Source: Leptolyngbyaceae cyanobacterium SM1_4_3 | GTDB lineage: Bacteria > Cyanobacteriota > Cyanobacteriia > Elainellales > Elainellaceae | Length of the DNA stretch: 55,256 nt | Reading direction: 5' to 3' | Assembly (NCBI GenBank): GCA_012031415.1 | Contig: JAAUTN010000009.1 | Span: 1-55,256, forward strand | Part shown: positions 16,824-26,791 of the stretch, piece by piece | How positions within the stretch are numbered: position 1 is the first letter of the stretch | Layout: every line of letters starts with the position of its first letter | Made by a program: the position numbers and the translations under genes | The notes under the pieces: model-generated | Databases searched by the model: none | What the model saw: only the letters and a program-made list of their open reading frames with translations | Told to the model about the DNA's origin: nothing

Positions 16824-16918
16824 CTTTGCCCCCGCAGGTTAGTGAATCGTATCGCTAGTGGTAGACTTGAAACCGCATCAATAAGCTTCTTGCATGAATC
16901 CTATTTAGGTGTTTAGGA

Positions 16919-16959
16919 GCGTGAATTATCGTGCGGCTGAGCCGCGCAATAATTCACGC
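16919..16959 (-). terminator. Intercistronic hairpin between wza-like and wzc-like genes
   Basis: Twenty-base arms (GCGTGAATTATCGTGCGGCT and its near complement, two mismatches) around one base, starting 7 nt past the export-gene stop. No U-tract follows. It could attenuate or stabilise the transcript between the two genes, which are 142 nt apart. Confidence 0.55.
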
Positions 16960-16965
16960 AAGAGG

Positions 16966-18416
16966 TTAATCAAGTATTCTGAATGGAGCGCTGAGAATGG
17001 AGAAAAACCGATCCAGAGGAGTCAGGATAGTTCCTAATGTATCCGAGATGCTAGCCAAATTAGACCGCCCTACAATTACAACATCGTTATTTTGCAGAAT
17101 CGGGTTCTGTTCACTAATTCCCTCAGCAAAGTCAATAGGAATGCGCTCTTCTATAACGGTTCCATCAGGATTAAGTCGCACAAGCCGCACGGTTCCTCTA
17201 CGGGCACGAGTGTTAAACCCGCCAGCCGAAAGAATGGCTTGATTCATTGGGGTGTTAGGCGGAATTTCGACTACTCCTGCCTCAATGACTTCACCCACTA
17301 CCGTTACTCTAATGCTGTCTGGGGAGAAACTAGCGCTGCCGTAGAGTGACGCTTGTTCTGGGTCTAGAGCAGTTGCTGTGGGTACTACGATGGTGTCGCC
17401 TTCCTGTAAAACAGCATCCTGGCGCAAATCTCCCTGAAGCAACAGTGCCCGCAGGTCAATTTCAAAGACCTGCTCTTCCCCTGTGCGAGTGGGTCTGCGG
17501 ATCTCGATTTGGGCAATGTTAGCCATCGATTTGATGCCACCTGCCACTTGAATTGCTCGAGTCACGGTGGGGGGTCTGCCTGTCACGTTTAGCCCGCCAG
17601 GAACGCCTGCTTCTGAAGTTCTGGCAGTGCCCGTGACAGTGTAGGTGCCAGGACGAAACACTTCACCGACGATCGCAATATTGACTGCGGGGCTTTCATC
17701 TGGGGCAAAGCTGGCCGATGCTAGTCGGGAGGTTTCTAACAGGTCAATTTGCTCTGCGGTAGGCACAAAAATGGTGTCTCCGTCGCGCAGCGCAACGTCA
17801 TAGCGCAAATCACCTGTTGCTAGCAGTTGGCGCAAATCTACATTAATAATCTGATCTGCACCTGATCTTTGGGGACGACGGATCTCTACTCGACCAATAT
17901 CGGCAGCAAGAGTCGGACCTCCCGCCGTTTCTAACACTTGAGTCACGCTCGGAAATTGAGTCTCCTGACGTGGAATGGTGTAGGAACCGGGGCGACTGAC
18001 TTCTCCTGCAATACCAATTTGCAGCGGTCGAGGAGTGAGTAATGTAACGGTGACTAGGGGTTGTCGAAGGAATGCGTTGTATGCTGCTGAAATAACATCG
18101 GCCGCCTGACCGACGGTTAATCCTTGAACTGAAACTAGCCCTGCAACTGGAAGGTTGATTGAGCCATCGACTAAAACTTCAAATTCACCGCTATATTGAG
18201 GAAGCTGAAACGTATCAATGCGGATGCGATCGCCTGCTCCCAGGGTGTAGCCTGGGTTTGCTTGAGACGGGGCGGGTGGCGCTGTATATTGCGTTGTATT
18301 CTGTGCAGGTAACTGAGCTAAAGCAGGCAGAGGGGAAGCTACGGTGCGATCGCCAATAACCCGATTAAGGGTTGTGTGGTTCGTTTGGATAGATTGGCAA
18401 GACTCGTGTAAAACAT
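16966..18416 (-). pseudogene. Polysaccharide export protein (Wza-like, SLBB domains), one frameshift in the signal peptide
   Basis: Outer-membrane export-channel family. The main frame (from about 18345 to 16966, open well upstream of the GTG at 17946) encodes NPGYTLGAGDRIRIDTFQLPQ (poly_export domain) followed by three SLBB-type units: GIAGEVSRPGSYTI, IAIVGEVFRPGTYTV and VTVVGEVIEAGVVEI, each ending in a GDTI/NDVV loop. An ATG at 18416, with GGGAGAGG just upstream, starts a signal peptide (MFYTSLANLSKRTTQPLIGL-LAIAP) that hits TAG. Adding one base near 18342-18346 joins it to VASPLPALAQ, completing a signal peptide with an ALA-Q cleavage site. Probably one gene with a sequencing error or a recent lesion. 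It pairs with the Wzc-like gene. Confidence 0.85.
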
Positions 18417-19816
18417 ACCTCTCCCGATGTGGGCTAATAAAAGCTGCGATCGCATCTACTTTTGGCTGTGTTGCTCTAACTGTATTTGTTCTGACTAGTC
18501 CGCGGCGGTGAATGTTTCACTGAATTTGGAGCTACTGCAAACGGTGTTTTCTTTAGCACCAACCAATTGATTATTTGGACACCTTTCTAGATATTCTCCA
18601 AACTGGCTAGTAAAATCCGGATACTTCCTTAAAGTAGGAAGAGCTAATCGCCTTTTTGCAAAGAGAATTTTATTATTAAGACTAGGTAAAACTTGTTTCT
18701 AGAGAATTTTTATGGGCAGTTTTATTCAGTTATTTCCTGCCTCAAATTCCTTCTGGAATCCAGATTAAGCAAATTAAGCAATTTAAGAGCTAAGCTATCA
18801 GTTCTACTTAACCTTTGCGAATAGAAAGATATTGATTTTATACCAATTTTGATTTGAGTCTGCTCAGAACGAACTCTTGTGGAACAAGGGGCTTAGGTTT
18901 TTTGCTTTGTGAAATTCACAAAGAATTAGTATTAAGAAGACTCAGAACTTTAGAGCTGATTTATAAACTAAACCTTAAGAAGCCTGAAAGCCTGACACCG
19001 CTCAGTTTTGAGCCTGTGATCGCTTGATAAGCGCAATTTCTCAAAAGCTCTTGATCTACAGCAGTTTCAGGCGACTTAATAAATCAGCTCTTAAAACCGT
19101 CTATTTGAAATCTGACTTTAAGAGACATCATGTATTTGGAGACGTTACTAGTTAACACGGTGAGTGTTGTAACGAGTTTATTGCTTGATTTAATATAATT
19201 TTATACCTTTTCTCTAAAAAGAGGTTGCAGACAGAATAGCACCTGATTCAACTGGGTTTTCTTCCATCTGTAACCCTAACTTTTAGAATTGGTGTTACCA
19301 ACACACACCTCCGACTCAAATGACGGGAATAGCTAGGCGCTAGAATAGAAGAACCGATAATTCGCACAATTCTACGTCAGTCTCTTTACACTTTCGAGGA
19401 GAACGGAGAGTAAATCTTTAATATTCAGAGACGATGATCCCTATCCGGATCTTTTCAGCTATATCAATAGAAAATTGACGCATTTTTAATAGAGAAATAG
19501 AAAACATAAAGATTGTATGAATCCGGGAAGCGGAAAACGCTTTTTACAGTCTATTTTACTAACACTTGTTCAGGGCAAGGTGGAAGTATAATTGTTTATC
19601 CTGATCCGTTATTAAATAGGTGTATTGAGAATGGAAAGCAGTTGTTCATGCTGAATAGAATTGGTAGCGAATTAAACACTTAATGTTTGCTCTTTTTGGT
19701 GTTTGCTATCTACTAAATGTGTTTTGTTTGTGCAAAACAGTTTGTTGTGCAAATCAAGGCTTAAATAGTTGATTTCGTTACTTATTCCAGATAAAGTTCT
19801 TCCACAAATTCTCCAC
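18417..19816. other. 1.4-kb gene-free AT-rich region between the two arms of the polysaccharide locus
   Basis: No convincing ORF on either strand. It holds a segment shared with 25456-25502 (18582-18628), a 19-bp palindrome CTTTGTGAAATTCACAAAG (18905-18923), a multi-stem inverted-repeat element (18952-19091), and a smaller inverted repeat CGTTAC...GTAACG near 19143-19175. A TATAAT near 19193 could be a -10 box. Because the flanking genes diverge, promoters for both arms should lie here. Confidence 0.6.
18952..19091. ncRNA. Candidate structured RNA or palindromic element
   Basis: Outer arms AGAGCTGATTTAT (18952-18964) and ATAAATCAGCTCT (19079-19091) are perfectly complementary. Inside them TTAAG/CTTAA and GCCTGAAA/TTTCAGGC continue the stem, and the apical part contains hairpins CTCA-GTTT-TGAG and CGCTT-GAT-AAGCG. 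The nested arrangement suggests a folded RNA of about 140 nt or a decayed MITE. No target duplication was seen. Confidence 0.35.
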
Positions 19817-21280
19817 ATGAGCTTACGGCAGAAAGCAGTAAAAGGCGTAGTTTGGACAGCAATCGGAAACTGGGGCAGCCAACTTATTTCCTTTGCTGTT
19901 TTCTTTTTACTTGCTCGTTTACTCGGTCCAGAAGCTTTTGGCCTAGTTGCCTTAGCTAGTGTATTTTTTGCTTTCATGCAGGTCTTTCTAGACCAAGGCT
20001 TTGGTCAAGCACTCGTTCAACGCCAGAACCTGGAGCCGGAACACCTTGATACAGCGTTTTGGACTAATCTTGGAATTGGGATACTGCTATCTCTGGTTAC
20101 TATTGTAGCCGCAGATCAAATTGCTGAGATCTTTAAAGAACCTCGTTTAGTTGCTATTGTTCGATTGATGTCTCTCAATTTTATATTTGGAGGACTCAAC
20201 AGCGTTCAAGATGCAATTCTTAGCCGTGAACTCAACTTCAAAAAGTTAGCCATTCGATCGCTAATTTCAATTGCGACAGGTGGAATTGTCGGCGTAACGA
20301 TGGCACTTCAAGGCTATGGAGTTTGGAGCCTGGTTGGTCAAAGCTTGTCAAATGGTTTAGCTAGCGTCATCACACTATGGACGGCTACAAATTGGCATCC
20401 AAAATTCAAGTTCTCCACTAAACATTTCAAGGAATTATTCATCTACGGTATCAATGTTGTTGGAATCAATCTGCTCAACTTCGTGAATCGCCGTTCTGAT
20501 GACTTTTTAATTGGTTATTTTCTAGGTTCAGTTGCGCTAGGCTATTACAGTGTTGCCTATCGAATACTGATGATTACCAGTCAACTGATGATTGGCACAA
20601 TCCAAAAGATTGCGATGCCAGTTTTCTCTCGTTTGCAGCACGATCCAGACAAATTGCGACAGGCACTCTACCAGGCCATTCAGATTACTAGCCTGTTTGC
20701 TTTCCCGGTTTTCATTGGACTGTCTATTCTCTCACCTGAACTTATCCCCATCATCTTTGGTGAACAGTGGAAACCAAGCATTCCAGTTATGCAAATCTTG
20801 AATCTAGTCGGTATTCTATATGCTGGCTTTTACTATAACGGCCCGATGATCATGGCTTTAGGTAAGCCTTCCTGGAATCTATGGCTCAATTGCCTGCAAG
20901 CAGTTGGTAACGTGATATTTTTTCTCATCGCAGTTCGCTGGGGAATTGTTGCGGTCGCTGCCTCTTATGTCATACGAGGTTATTTGATGGCTCCAATCAC
21001 AGTGTGGGTCGTTAGTCGAGTTCTTCCCCTAAAACTGTTTGAATATCTTCGACAATATGCTGCCCCCTTTGCTGCAACGGGAGTGATGGTAGCTATCATC
21101 TTTGGAACAAAATCCCTTTTGGGCGAAGTAGTAAATACTACTGTTTTGTTAGTTCTCTGTATCGCAGTAGGTGCGATCGCCTACAGTGTGACCATCTTGC
21201 TGATTGCACCTCAGCTTTTACAACGGGCGATCGCCCTCTTCCGCTCTGCCTTGCCACAGTCGAAATTGAAGAAGACTTGA
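19817..21280 (+). CDS. Wzx-type polysaccharide flippase (MOP superfamily), copy 1
   Basis: A 487-residue lipopolysaccharide/exopolysaccharide transporter that flips undecaprenyl-linked repeat units across the inner membrane. It has 12-14 hydrophobic helices, the N-terminal MSLRQKAVKGVVWTAIGNWGSQ and the family stretch LLARLLGPEAFGLVALASVF. I chose ATG 19817 over the in-frame 19769 because the second flippase (27012) begins at the equivalent MSLRQKAV. The two paralogues align along their whole length (for example DDFLIGYFLGS/P, LGYYS(V/I)AYR, W(E/K)PSIPV). It heads the plus-strand arm of the locus. Confidence 0.93.
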   Translation: MSLRQKAVKGVVWTAIGNWGSQLISFAVFFLLARLLGPEAFGLVALASVFFAFMQVFLDQGFGQALVQRQNLEPEHLDTAFWTNLGIGILLSLVTIVAADQIAEIFKEPRLVAIVRLMSLNFIFGGLNSVQDAILSRELNFKKLAIRSLISIATGGIVGVTMALQGYGVWSLVGQSLSNGLASVITLWTATNWHPKFKFSTKHFKELFIYGINVVGINLLNFVNRRSDDFLIGYFLGSVALGYYSVAYRILMITSQLMIGTIQKIAMPVFSRLQHDPDKLRQALYQAIQITSLFAFPVFIGLSILSPELIPIIFGEQWKPSIPVMQILNLVGILYAGFYYNGPMIMALGKPSWNLWLNCLQAVGNVIFFLIAVRWGIVAVAASYVIRGYLMAPITVWVVSRVLPLKLFEYLRQYAAPFAATGVMVAIIFGTKSLLGEVVNTTVLLVLCIAVGAIAYSVTILLIAPQLLQRAIALFRSALPQSKLKKT

Positions 21281-21405
21281 ATCGTACCAATTTTATCTAA
21301 AGCTGCATAGAATCTAGGTGCCTGAAACCCCTGCCCATAGAGGAGACATTCTGTGCAACTTCATAAGAATTGGTAGTACCATCAACCTGTTATAAAGGAA
21401 ACCAG

Positions 21406-22560
21406 ATGAATACGTCAGGAAAGCAGAAAAAAGTTCTCATCTGTGGATTCTATGGGAACTACAACTTAGGGGATGAAGCCATGCTTTCTGGCATGATTCA
21501 GCTTCTACGAGAACAGTACCAACATCTCTCTTTTACTGTTTTCTCTAACGATGTTAAGGATACCTCTCAGCGATATGGTGTCCGTGCGATCGACCACTTA
21601 AATCGCAAGCAAAGATTACAAAGACTTCTAGCCATTGCTCAAAGCCAATACTTTATTCTGGGTGGCGGAGATCTGCTGCGCGATAGCGTTCTGTCCTCAA
21701 TTGCAAAAACTTGGCTTAAGCCACTTCAGCAAGCAATTAATCTAAATTGTCGTACTGCTGTTTTAGGAATCAGCGTTGGAGAAATTTGGCGTGATGAGAG
21801 CAAGATGTTAATTCCCAAGGTTCTCAACCGAGTTGATTTAATTGCAGTACGAGACAATAATTCCAAACAGGTTCTAGAGTCACTTGGTGTTACACAAAAA
21901 ATTTACGTTATGAGCGACTTGGCACTTCAAACCTTGCCGAAAGTAGCTCATGAACGAGTTCACTCGTTTGATCAACCTCCACAAGTGGGTATTTCTTTAC
22001 GCCATCTAAGCCTACGTGGACAATCAGTTAACCAAGACTTATATCCCACCATTCTCAAGGAAGTAGCCGCTGTTGCAGATGCTTTAGTTGAAAAGTATGG
22101 TGCAGTGATTCACTTTTTGCCGCTTCGCACTTTTGCAGATCGTTATCACAATAATGATGATGATTATGTTAGTGCCTTAGCAGCTATGCGCTACAGCCGC
22201 TATTCTTCGCAATTCATTGTTCACCGTTACTTTGATTCTCTATCAGCTTTTAATGACGTAATTAGTACACTTGATCTTATAGTTGGAATGCGATTGCATT
22301 CACTTATTTTAGGTGCAGGCATAGGAGTTCCTGTTATTGGAGCAGAATATGATCCAAAGATTCGAGGCTTCCTAGAAGAAATCAACCAAGCCAATCGATG
22401 CTTGTCTTTAGAGGATTTTAATCAAGAGAAAATACTGACATTGGCAGAAGATATTCTCACTCATGGAGCAAAAGACCGAGTTCAATTGCAGACTGGGATG
22501 CAAAATTATTGCACACGTTTGGTAGAAACTAGGAAGGCGTTGCATCAGTTTTTAAACTAG
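21406..22560 (+). CDS. Polysaccharide pyruvyl transferase family protein
   Basis: A 384-residue CsaB/WcaK-type enzyme that transfers pyruvate from PEP to a sugar, giving a negatively charged ketal on the polymer. Marks: the N-terminal ICGFYGNYNLGDEAMLSGM loop, LGGGDLLRDS and the C-terminal VGMRLHSLILGAGIGVPVIGAEYDPKIRGFLE. Start at 21406 because AAAGGAAA lies just upstream; the ATG-like start 36 nt earlier lacks one. It is cytoplasmic and sits between a flippase and a glycosyltransferase, so it probably decorates the repeat unit made by this locus. Confidence 0.93.
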   Translation: MNTSGKQKKVLICGFYGNYNLGDEAMLSGMIQLLREQYQHLSFTVFSNDVKDTSQRYGVRAIDHLNRKQRLQRLLAIAQSQYFILGGGDLLRDSVLSSIAKTWLKPLQQAINLNCRTAVLGISVGEIWRDESKMLIPKVLNRVDLIAVRDNNSKQVLESLGVTQKIYVMSDLALQTLPKVAHERVHSFDQPPQVGISLRHLSLRGQSVNQDLYPTILKEVAAVADALVEKYGAVIHFLPLRTFADRYHNNDDDYVSALAAMRYSRYSSQFIVHRYFDSLSAFNDVISTLDLIVGMRLHSLILGAGIGVPVIGAEYDPKIRGFLEEINQANRCLSLEDFNQEKILTLAEDILTHGAKDRVQLQTGMQNYCTRLVETRKALHQFLN

Positions 22561-22899
22561 TAAATGAGCTGACTATTTCATCAACAACTTACTACAGCCA
22601 CTATGAATATCAACAACTCCGTTAAGTCGTTTTCTCAATCAAAAGTAGGTGAGAGCATTGAAACTCCTGGAATCATAGTAGCTAAGAATCTGTTAGAGGT
22701 GTTAAATAAGGCTTGACAACCTCAGGAGGTAGTACAAGTGAGTTAGAAGAAATAATTGGTGAGGTAGAGCAAATGAACTCATGGTTGATTCAGATTCATC
22801 AGATTAACTAGACTAGCCAATCGATGACAAACAAATCGATGGAGATTACTTCTGCTTAATTGACGACAATCTATTCTTATCCCAATTACACCTCAAAAC
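22561..22899. other. Gene-free stretch with one tiny ORF
   Basis: A 37-codon ORF (22603-22716, MNINNSVKSFSQSKVGES...) is followed by CAGGAGG and a short run without an open frame. It may be the relic of a small gene; I recognise no family and give it low weight. Confidence 0.35.
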
Positions 22900-24036
22900 A
22901 TGAGATTAAATTTGTCTACTCAAGTAGAGCCATCGGTCGAAACCGATAATGCTGAAAGCAGCAAACACCCATCACCGCTAAAGGTTGTCACTGTACCGTA
23001 TTACTTGAATGAAAATCCTTACCAGAAGCAACTCCATGTTCATCTGAGTGATTTGGGAATTCAAGTCTCAGGACTGGAAGGTGGCATTTATATGCCTGCC
23101 GAAGTTGAGCATATAAACCCGAACATTCTTCATTTGCACTGGCTTCAGGTTTTCTCGCGATCGCCCAATTTCATTAGATCGTTCCTAAGACTGCTCAAAT
23201 TTATGGCTGGGCTACTTGTACTAAAGTGGTCTGGCGTAAAGATTGTTTGGACGGCTCACAATCTGAAAGATCATGAAAACACAAATCCTGTACTTGATCA
23301 GCTTTGTAGATCTTTTGTGATACAGCTTTCAGATGCCATCATTGCTCATGGAGAAGTCGCAAAACAGGAGATCCTGAACAATTTTAGGGTTAGCAGAGAG
23401 AACAAGATTTTTGTCATTCCACATGGGAACTACGTTGGCTATTACCCCAATGAGATCACTCAGGCAAAAGCGCGAAAGCAGCTAGAAATTAATGACTCAA
23501 AAATCGTTTTTCTCTTTCTCGGAATGATTAGACCCTACAAAGGTGTCAATGAGCTAATCGATATCTTCAAGCAGCTACACCAGGATGATGTAGAGCTGAT
23601 CATTGCGGGTAAACCGCTCAACCCAAACATTGAGACAGAAATAAACCAGAAAATTCAAGGACACGCCAACATCAAATTTAAGCCCGGATTTGTTCCAAAT
23701 GAGGAAATCCAGGTCTACATGAATGCTTGTGATGTGGTCGTCTTTCCATATCGCAACTTGTTGACATCGGGAGCAGCGATTCTAGCTATGTCGTTTGGCA
23801 AAGCCTGTCTTGCGCCAAAGATTGGCTGCCTGAAAGAAGTCCTGGATGATTCGGGTGCTTTTTTGTATGACCCTGATGCCCCAAATTTACTCCTTCAAAC
23901 GATTAATCAGGCAATTGAGCAACGGGCAGATTTAGGAACAATGGGCGAATATAATCGTCAAGTGGTTGAGCAGTGGTCTTGGGATCGTATTGCACAGATG
24001 ACAGGTGAAGTCTACCAGAAATGTCTTGAACCTTGA
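22900..24036 (+). CDS. Glycosyltransferase family 4/1 (GT-B fold)
   Basis: A 378-residue retaining-type GT-B glycosyltransferase. The N-domain carries HLHWLQVF and IVWTAHNLKDHE; the C-domain carries IPHGNYVGYYP, FLFLGMIRPYKGVNELIDIF, IIAGKP and FPYRNLLTSGAAILAMSFGKACLAPKIGCLKEVL, which is the EX7E-like donor-binding region in a variant form. Cytoplasmic, adding one sugar to the lipid-linked repeat unit. The first 30 residues are low complexity. Donor and acceptor cannot be read from sequence. Confidence 0.92.
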   Translation: MRLNLSTQVEPSVETDNAESSKHPSPLKVVTVPYYLNENPYQKQLHVHLSDLGIQVSGLEGGIYMPAEVEHINPNILHLHWLQVFSRSPNFIRSFLRLLKFMAGLLVLKWSGVKIVWTAHNLKDHENTNPVLDQLCRSFVIQLSDAIIAHGEVAKQEILNNFRVSRENKIFVIPHGNYVGYYPNEITQAKARKQLEINDSKIVFLFLGMIRPYKGVNELIDIFKQLHQDDVELIIAGKPLNPNIETEINQKIQGHANIKFKPGFVPNEEIQVYMNACDVVVFPYRNLLTSGAAILAMSFGKACLAPKIGCLKEVLDDSGAFLYDPDAPNLLLQTINQAIEQRADLGTMGEYNRQVVEQWSWDRIAQMTGEVYQKCLEP

Positions 24037-24119
24037 GAAGTTTTGACCCAGAAGAAACCGATTGATGCTGGTGAAAATCGAATCTAAGCCCACATCGTCC
24101 TTTTCAATCAATTGCAACT

Positions 24120-25031
24120 ATGAGTCAATCGTCTAAGCCATTTGTCTCGGTAATTATTCCTGTCTTTAACGACAACGAGCGGTTAAAGATTTGCCTAAAC
24201 GCTCTAGCCAAGCAAACTTACTCAGGTGATGCACATGAGATTATTGTTGTCGATAATGGCTCTACTCAGGATGTCAAAAGCGTAACTGAGCAGTTTAGCA
24301 AAGTACTTCTTGCTTATGAAAGTCGCCCTGGTTCCTACATTGCCCGCAACAAAGCGCTTTCAATAGCAAAAGGTGAGGTAATTGCATTTACAGATGCGGA
24401 TTGTATTCCTGAACCCGATTGGATAGAGAAAGGCGTAGCCAACCTGCTGAGCCAACCTAACGTTGGGTTGGTTGCTGGACGCATTGATCTCTTTGCTAGA
24501 AACCCCAACAAGCCGAGTCCCGTTGAGTTGTATGAAAGCCTTGAAATGAGTTTTCCCCAAGATAAATTTATCGAGGAAAAGCAATTTGGTGCGACAGCAA
24601 ATCTTTTCACTTTCAAGCAAGTGCTAGATGACGTAGGTTTTTTTGATGAGAACCTGAAGTCAGGGGGTGATCTTCAGTGGGGGCAGCGTGTTTTTGCCAG
24701 AGGATATAAGCAACTCTATGCAGATGATGCCTGCATAAAACATCCAACGCGAGATTCTTGGGAGGATTTGCGGAAGCGATCGCTTCGGATCATAGGGGGA
24801 AAGTATGACTTGATGAGAAAAACGGGTCAGTCAAATTTAACAGCGATTAAGGATCTAATCCTTTTTCTGAAGCCGCCTTTCAGAAGTTTCTTGCGGATCT
24901 GGACGGATGCAAGGCTACAAGGTCCTAAACAAAAGTTTCAGTTTACGGTTGTCATGTTGCGTCTCAGATATGTAGGAATTCAAGAGAGGTTACGACTTCA
25001 GCTAGGAGGAGGAATTTCTGACCGGGGTTAA
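24120..25031 (+). CDS. Glycosyltransferase family 2 (GT-A fold)
   Basis: A 303-residue inverting GT2 enzyme. FVSVIIPVFNDNERLKICLNAL opens the nucleotide-binding domain, followed by IIVVDNGSTQD, ARNKALSIAKGEVIAFTDADCIP (DxD-type TDAD metal site) and the acceptor-side GGDLQWGQRVFARGYKQLYADDA (ED-like catalytic region). The C-terminal 70 residues are basic and amphipathic, typical of membrane-associated members. It lies 83 nt after the GT4 gene, probably in the same operon. Confidence 0.93.
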   Translation: MSQSSKPFVSVIIPVFNDNERLKICLNALAKQTYSGDAHEIIVVDNGSTQDVKSVTEQFSKVLLAYESRPGSYIARNKALSIAKGEVIAFTDADCIPEPDWIEKGVANLLSQPNVGLVAGRIDLFARNPNKPSPVELYESLEMSFPQDKFIEEKQFGATANLFTFKQVLDDVGFFDENLKSGGDLQWGQRVFARGYKQLYADDACIKHPTRDSWEDLRKRSLRIIGGKYDLMRKTGQSNLTAIKDLILFLKPPFRSFLRIWTDARLQGPKQKFQFTVVMLRLRYVGIQERLRLQLGGGISDRG

Positions 25032-25041
25032 GCCAAAATTC

Positions 25042-25296
25042 GGCGTTGCATAATAGTGGGAGGAATCAAGCAGGAATCGAGACATTCCAAAATCTCAAGT
25101 AGTGAAGTAACAAGCGGATTGAAGTCCTCAGCATTTCTTCCAATTTGGAATAGCACAATGTCTTACGATGTAATCGGGCTAGACAGATGTAATTTTGTTT
25201 CCCTCTTCTCTTTCCGTTCTTACGGATAGGAGTAGATTGACATTCTGGACATTGCATTAGAACTCATCCAAATTCCTCCCTTCATCACGCAATGCC
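25042..25296 (-). mobile_element. Remnant of an IS1-family-like insertion sequence
   Basis: About 255 bp bounded by imperfect inverted ends GGCGTTGCATAATAGTGGGAGG-like (left; 22 nt starting at 25042) and the related GGCATTGCGTGATGAAGGG (right, reversed). Inside, the minus strand (25066-25257) begins MQCPECQSTPIRKNGKRRGK, the zinc-finger start of IS1-type InsA transposases, then runs into scrambled sequence after QNYIC. The transposase is therefore deleted and inactive. No target duplication was found. Confidence 0.7.
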
Positions 25297-25655
25297 GCGT
25301 TTATTAAGTTTAAAGCCATTGTAATGAGGGCAATACGAAGACTGGTTAAGACAAATGGTAAATACCAAAGCCTTGATGAATAAGGTTTAGCTTCATTCTT
25401 CATCCTTCATCCCCTTAGTGATATAGGATTTTTTTAAACACCCACTGATTGGATATCTTTCTGAATCTTTTCCAGATTAGCTAGCAGCATCCGGAGATTC
25501 CCAAGTAGAAGTATCAAGGTTTACAATTTTTTATAGAAAAAACTGATCTACCCGTTAGAAAGCTTGTTCTAGTTAAGAACGTATAAAGCTTTGCAAAAAG
25601 GGCTGACTTCTTTCAATCCCATTGAAGAAATAAGTTGGCACCCGTTTGGTAGATT
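25297..25655. other. Gene-free stretch upstream of a glycosyltransferase
   Basis: AT-rich, no ORF. It contains a TTCATTCTTCATCCTTCATCC tract near 25389-25410 and, at 25456-25502, the 47-nt segment about 70% identical to 18582-18628. Confidence 0.5.
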
Positions 25656-26791
25656 ATGAGAATCTATATTTATATGCGATCGTATAAACCTAACTTTAAA
25701 TATATTAACAGCGAGGGAACTCGAAAGGCGGTACATGGCTTGGCTCTGGGTCTGGTTAGCTGTAAAGCAGAAGTTACAGTTTTGTGTGAAGGAGACACCG
25801 ATGAAATTTCTGAAATGCCAGAAGGATACAGAATCCAACAATTTAGAAATACGCAAAAGCACAAAAAATTTAAAGTCGCAGATGGTTTTAATCCTTTTAT
25901 TAAAAACTGGCTCAACCATAAAGATCTTGTTATTCTAAGCGGAATATTTCAGCCTAATATTTATTCTCTCTACTGCTTGCTAAGGAGATATGGCATTCCT
26001 TATATAGTGCTACCTCACGATCCTTATAATCCTGCCATTTTCAGTAAAAATGCACATTTGAAGTGGCCTTACTGGTACTTGATTGAGCGCTGGGTACTGA
26101 AGCACGCAACAGCCATACAGGTGTTGGATGCTCGTCATGGTAGTTTCTTACGTGACTTAAAGATAGAAACTCCTGCGATCGCAGTACCCAATGGTTTCTC
26201 TCAAAAAGATATTTATCCTGAAGACCTTTTTAACTGGAACAGCGATGATATTCCTAATCTGCTCTTCTTAGGTCGAATAGATGCCCATAATAAAGGGCTA
26301 GATTTACTATTAGATGCATTTGCTCAGGTGCTTGAAACAGTTGACGCTAGACTCACGCTTCAAGGCTCTGACAAAGGCGATAAAACCAGCTTAAAAAATA
26401 GAGCTATGCATCTCTCGCTAGCAGATAAAATTTCTTTTCTTGAACCGAACTATGATATTTCTACCCCTTTAATGATCAAGGATTATGACATTTTTTGTCT
26501 GCCCTCTCGCTTTGAAGGTTTTGGACTCTCTGCCTTAGAAGCAATGCTAGCTGCTAGAGTTTACTGGTGTCTGAGGTTGCAGGCATTGCTCCTCATGTTT
26601 ATGCAAGCGGCTGTGGTGTTGTCGTAAAGCCTGAGGTATCTGCAATTCAGTCAGGATTGCTAGAATTGCTGACGCGACGCTCAGAGTGGAAAGAAATGGG
26701 TCTGAGAGGTCGCCACTACGTGCTTCAGAAGCTTTCCTGGGAAAGCATTGCCGCTAATGCACTAGAGCAGTATCAACAGCTAGTTGAGTGA
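25656..26791 (+). pseudogene. Glycosyltransferase family 4, one frameshift
   Basis: The first frame (25656 to about 26562) encodes most of a GT-B enzyme: VLPHDPYNPAIFSKNAHLKWPYW, VPNGFSQKDIYP, NLLFLGRIDAHNKGLDLLLDAF and CLPSRFEGFGLSALEAMLA. After AARV the frame ends in unrelated residues. The next frame (26567-26791) continues with LVSEVAGIAPHVYASGCGVVVKP and a normal C-terminus (SWESIAANALEQYQQLVE). One base added near 26560-26564 restores about 378 aa, the normal family length. A sequencing error is as likely as a real lesion; a truncated product would lack part of the donor-binding domain. Confidence 0.85.
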
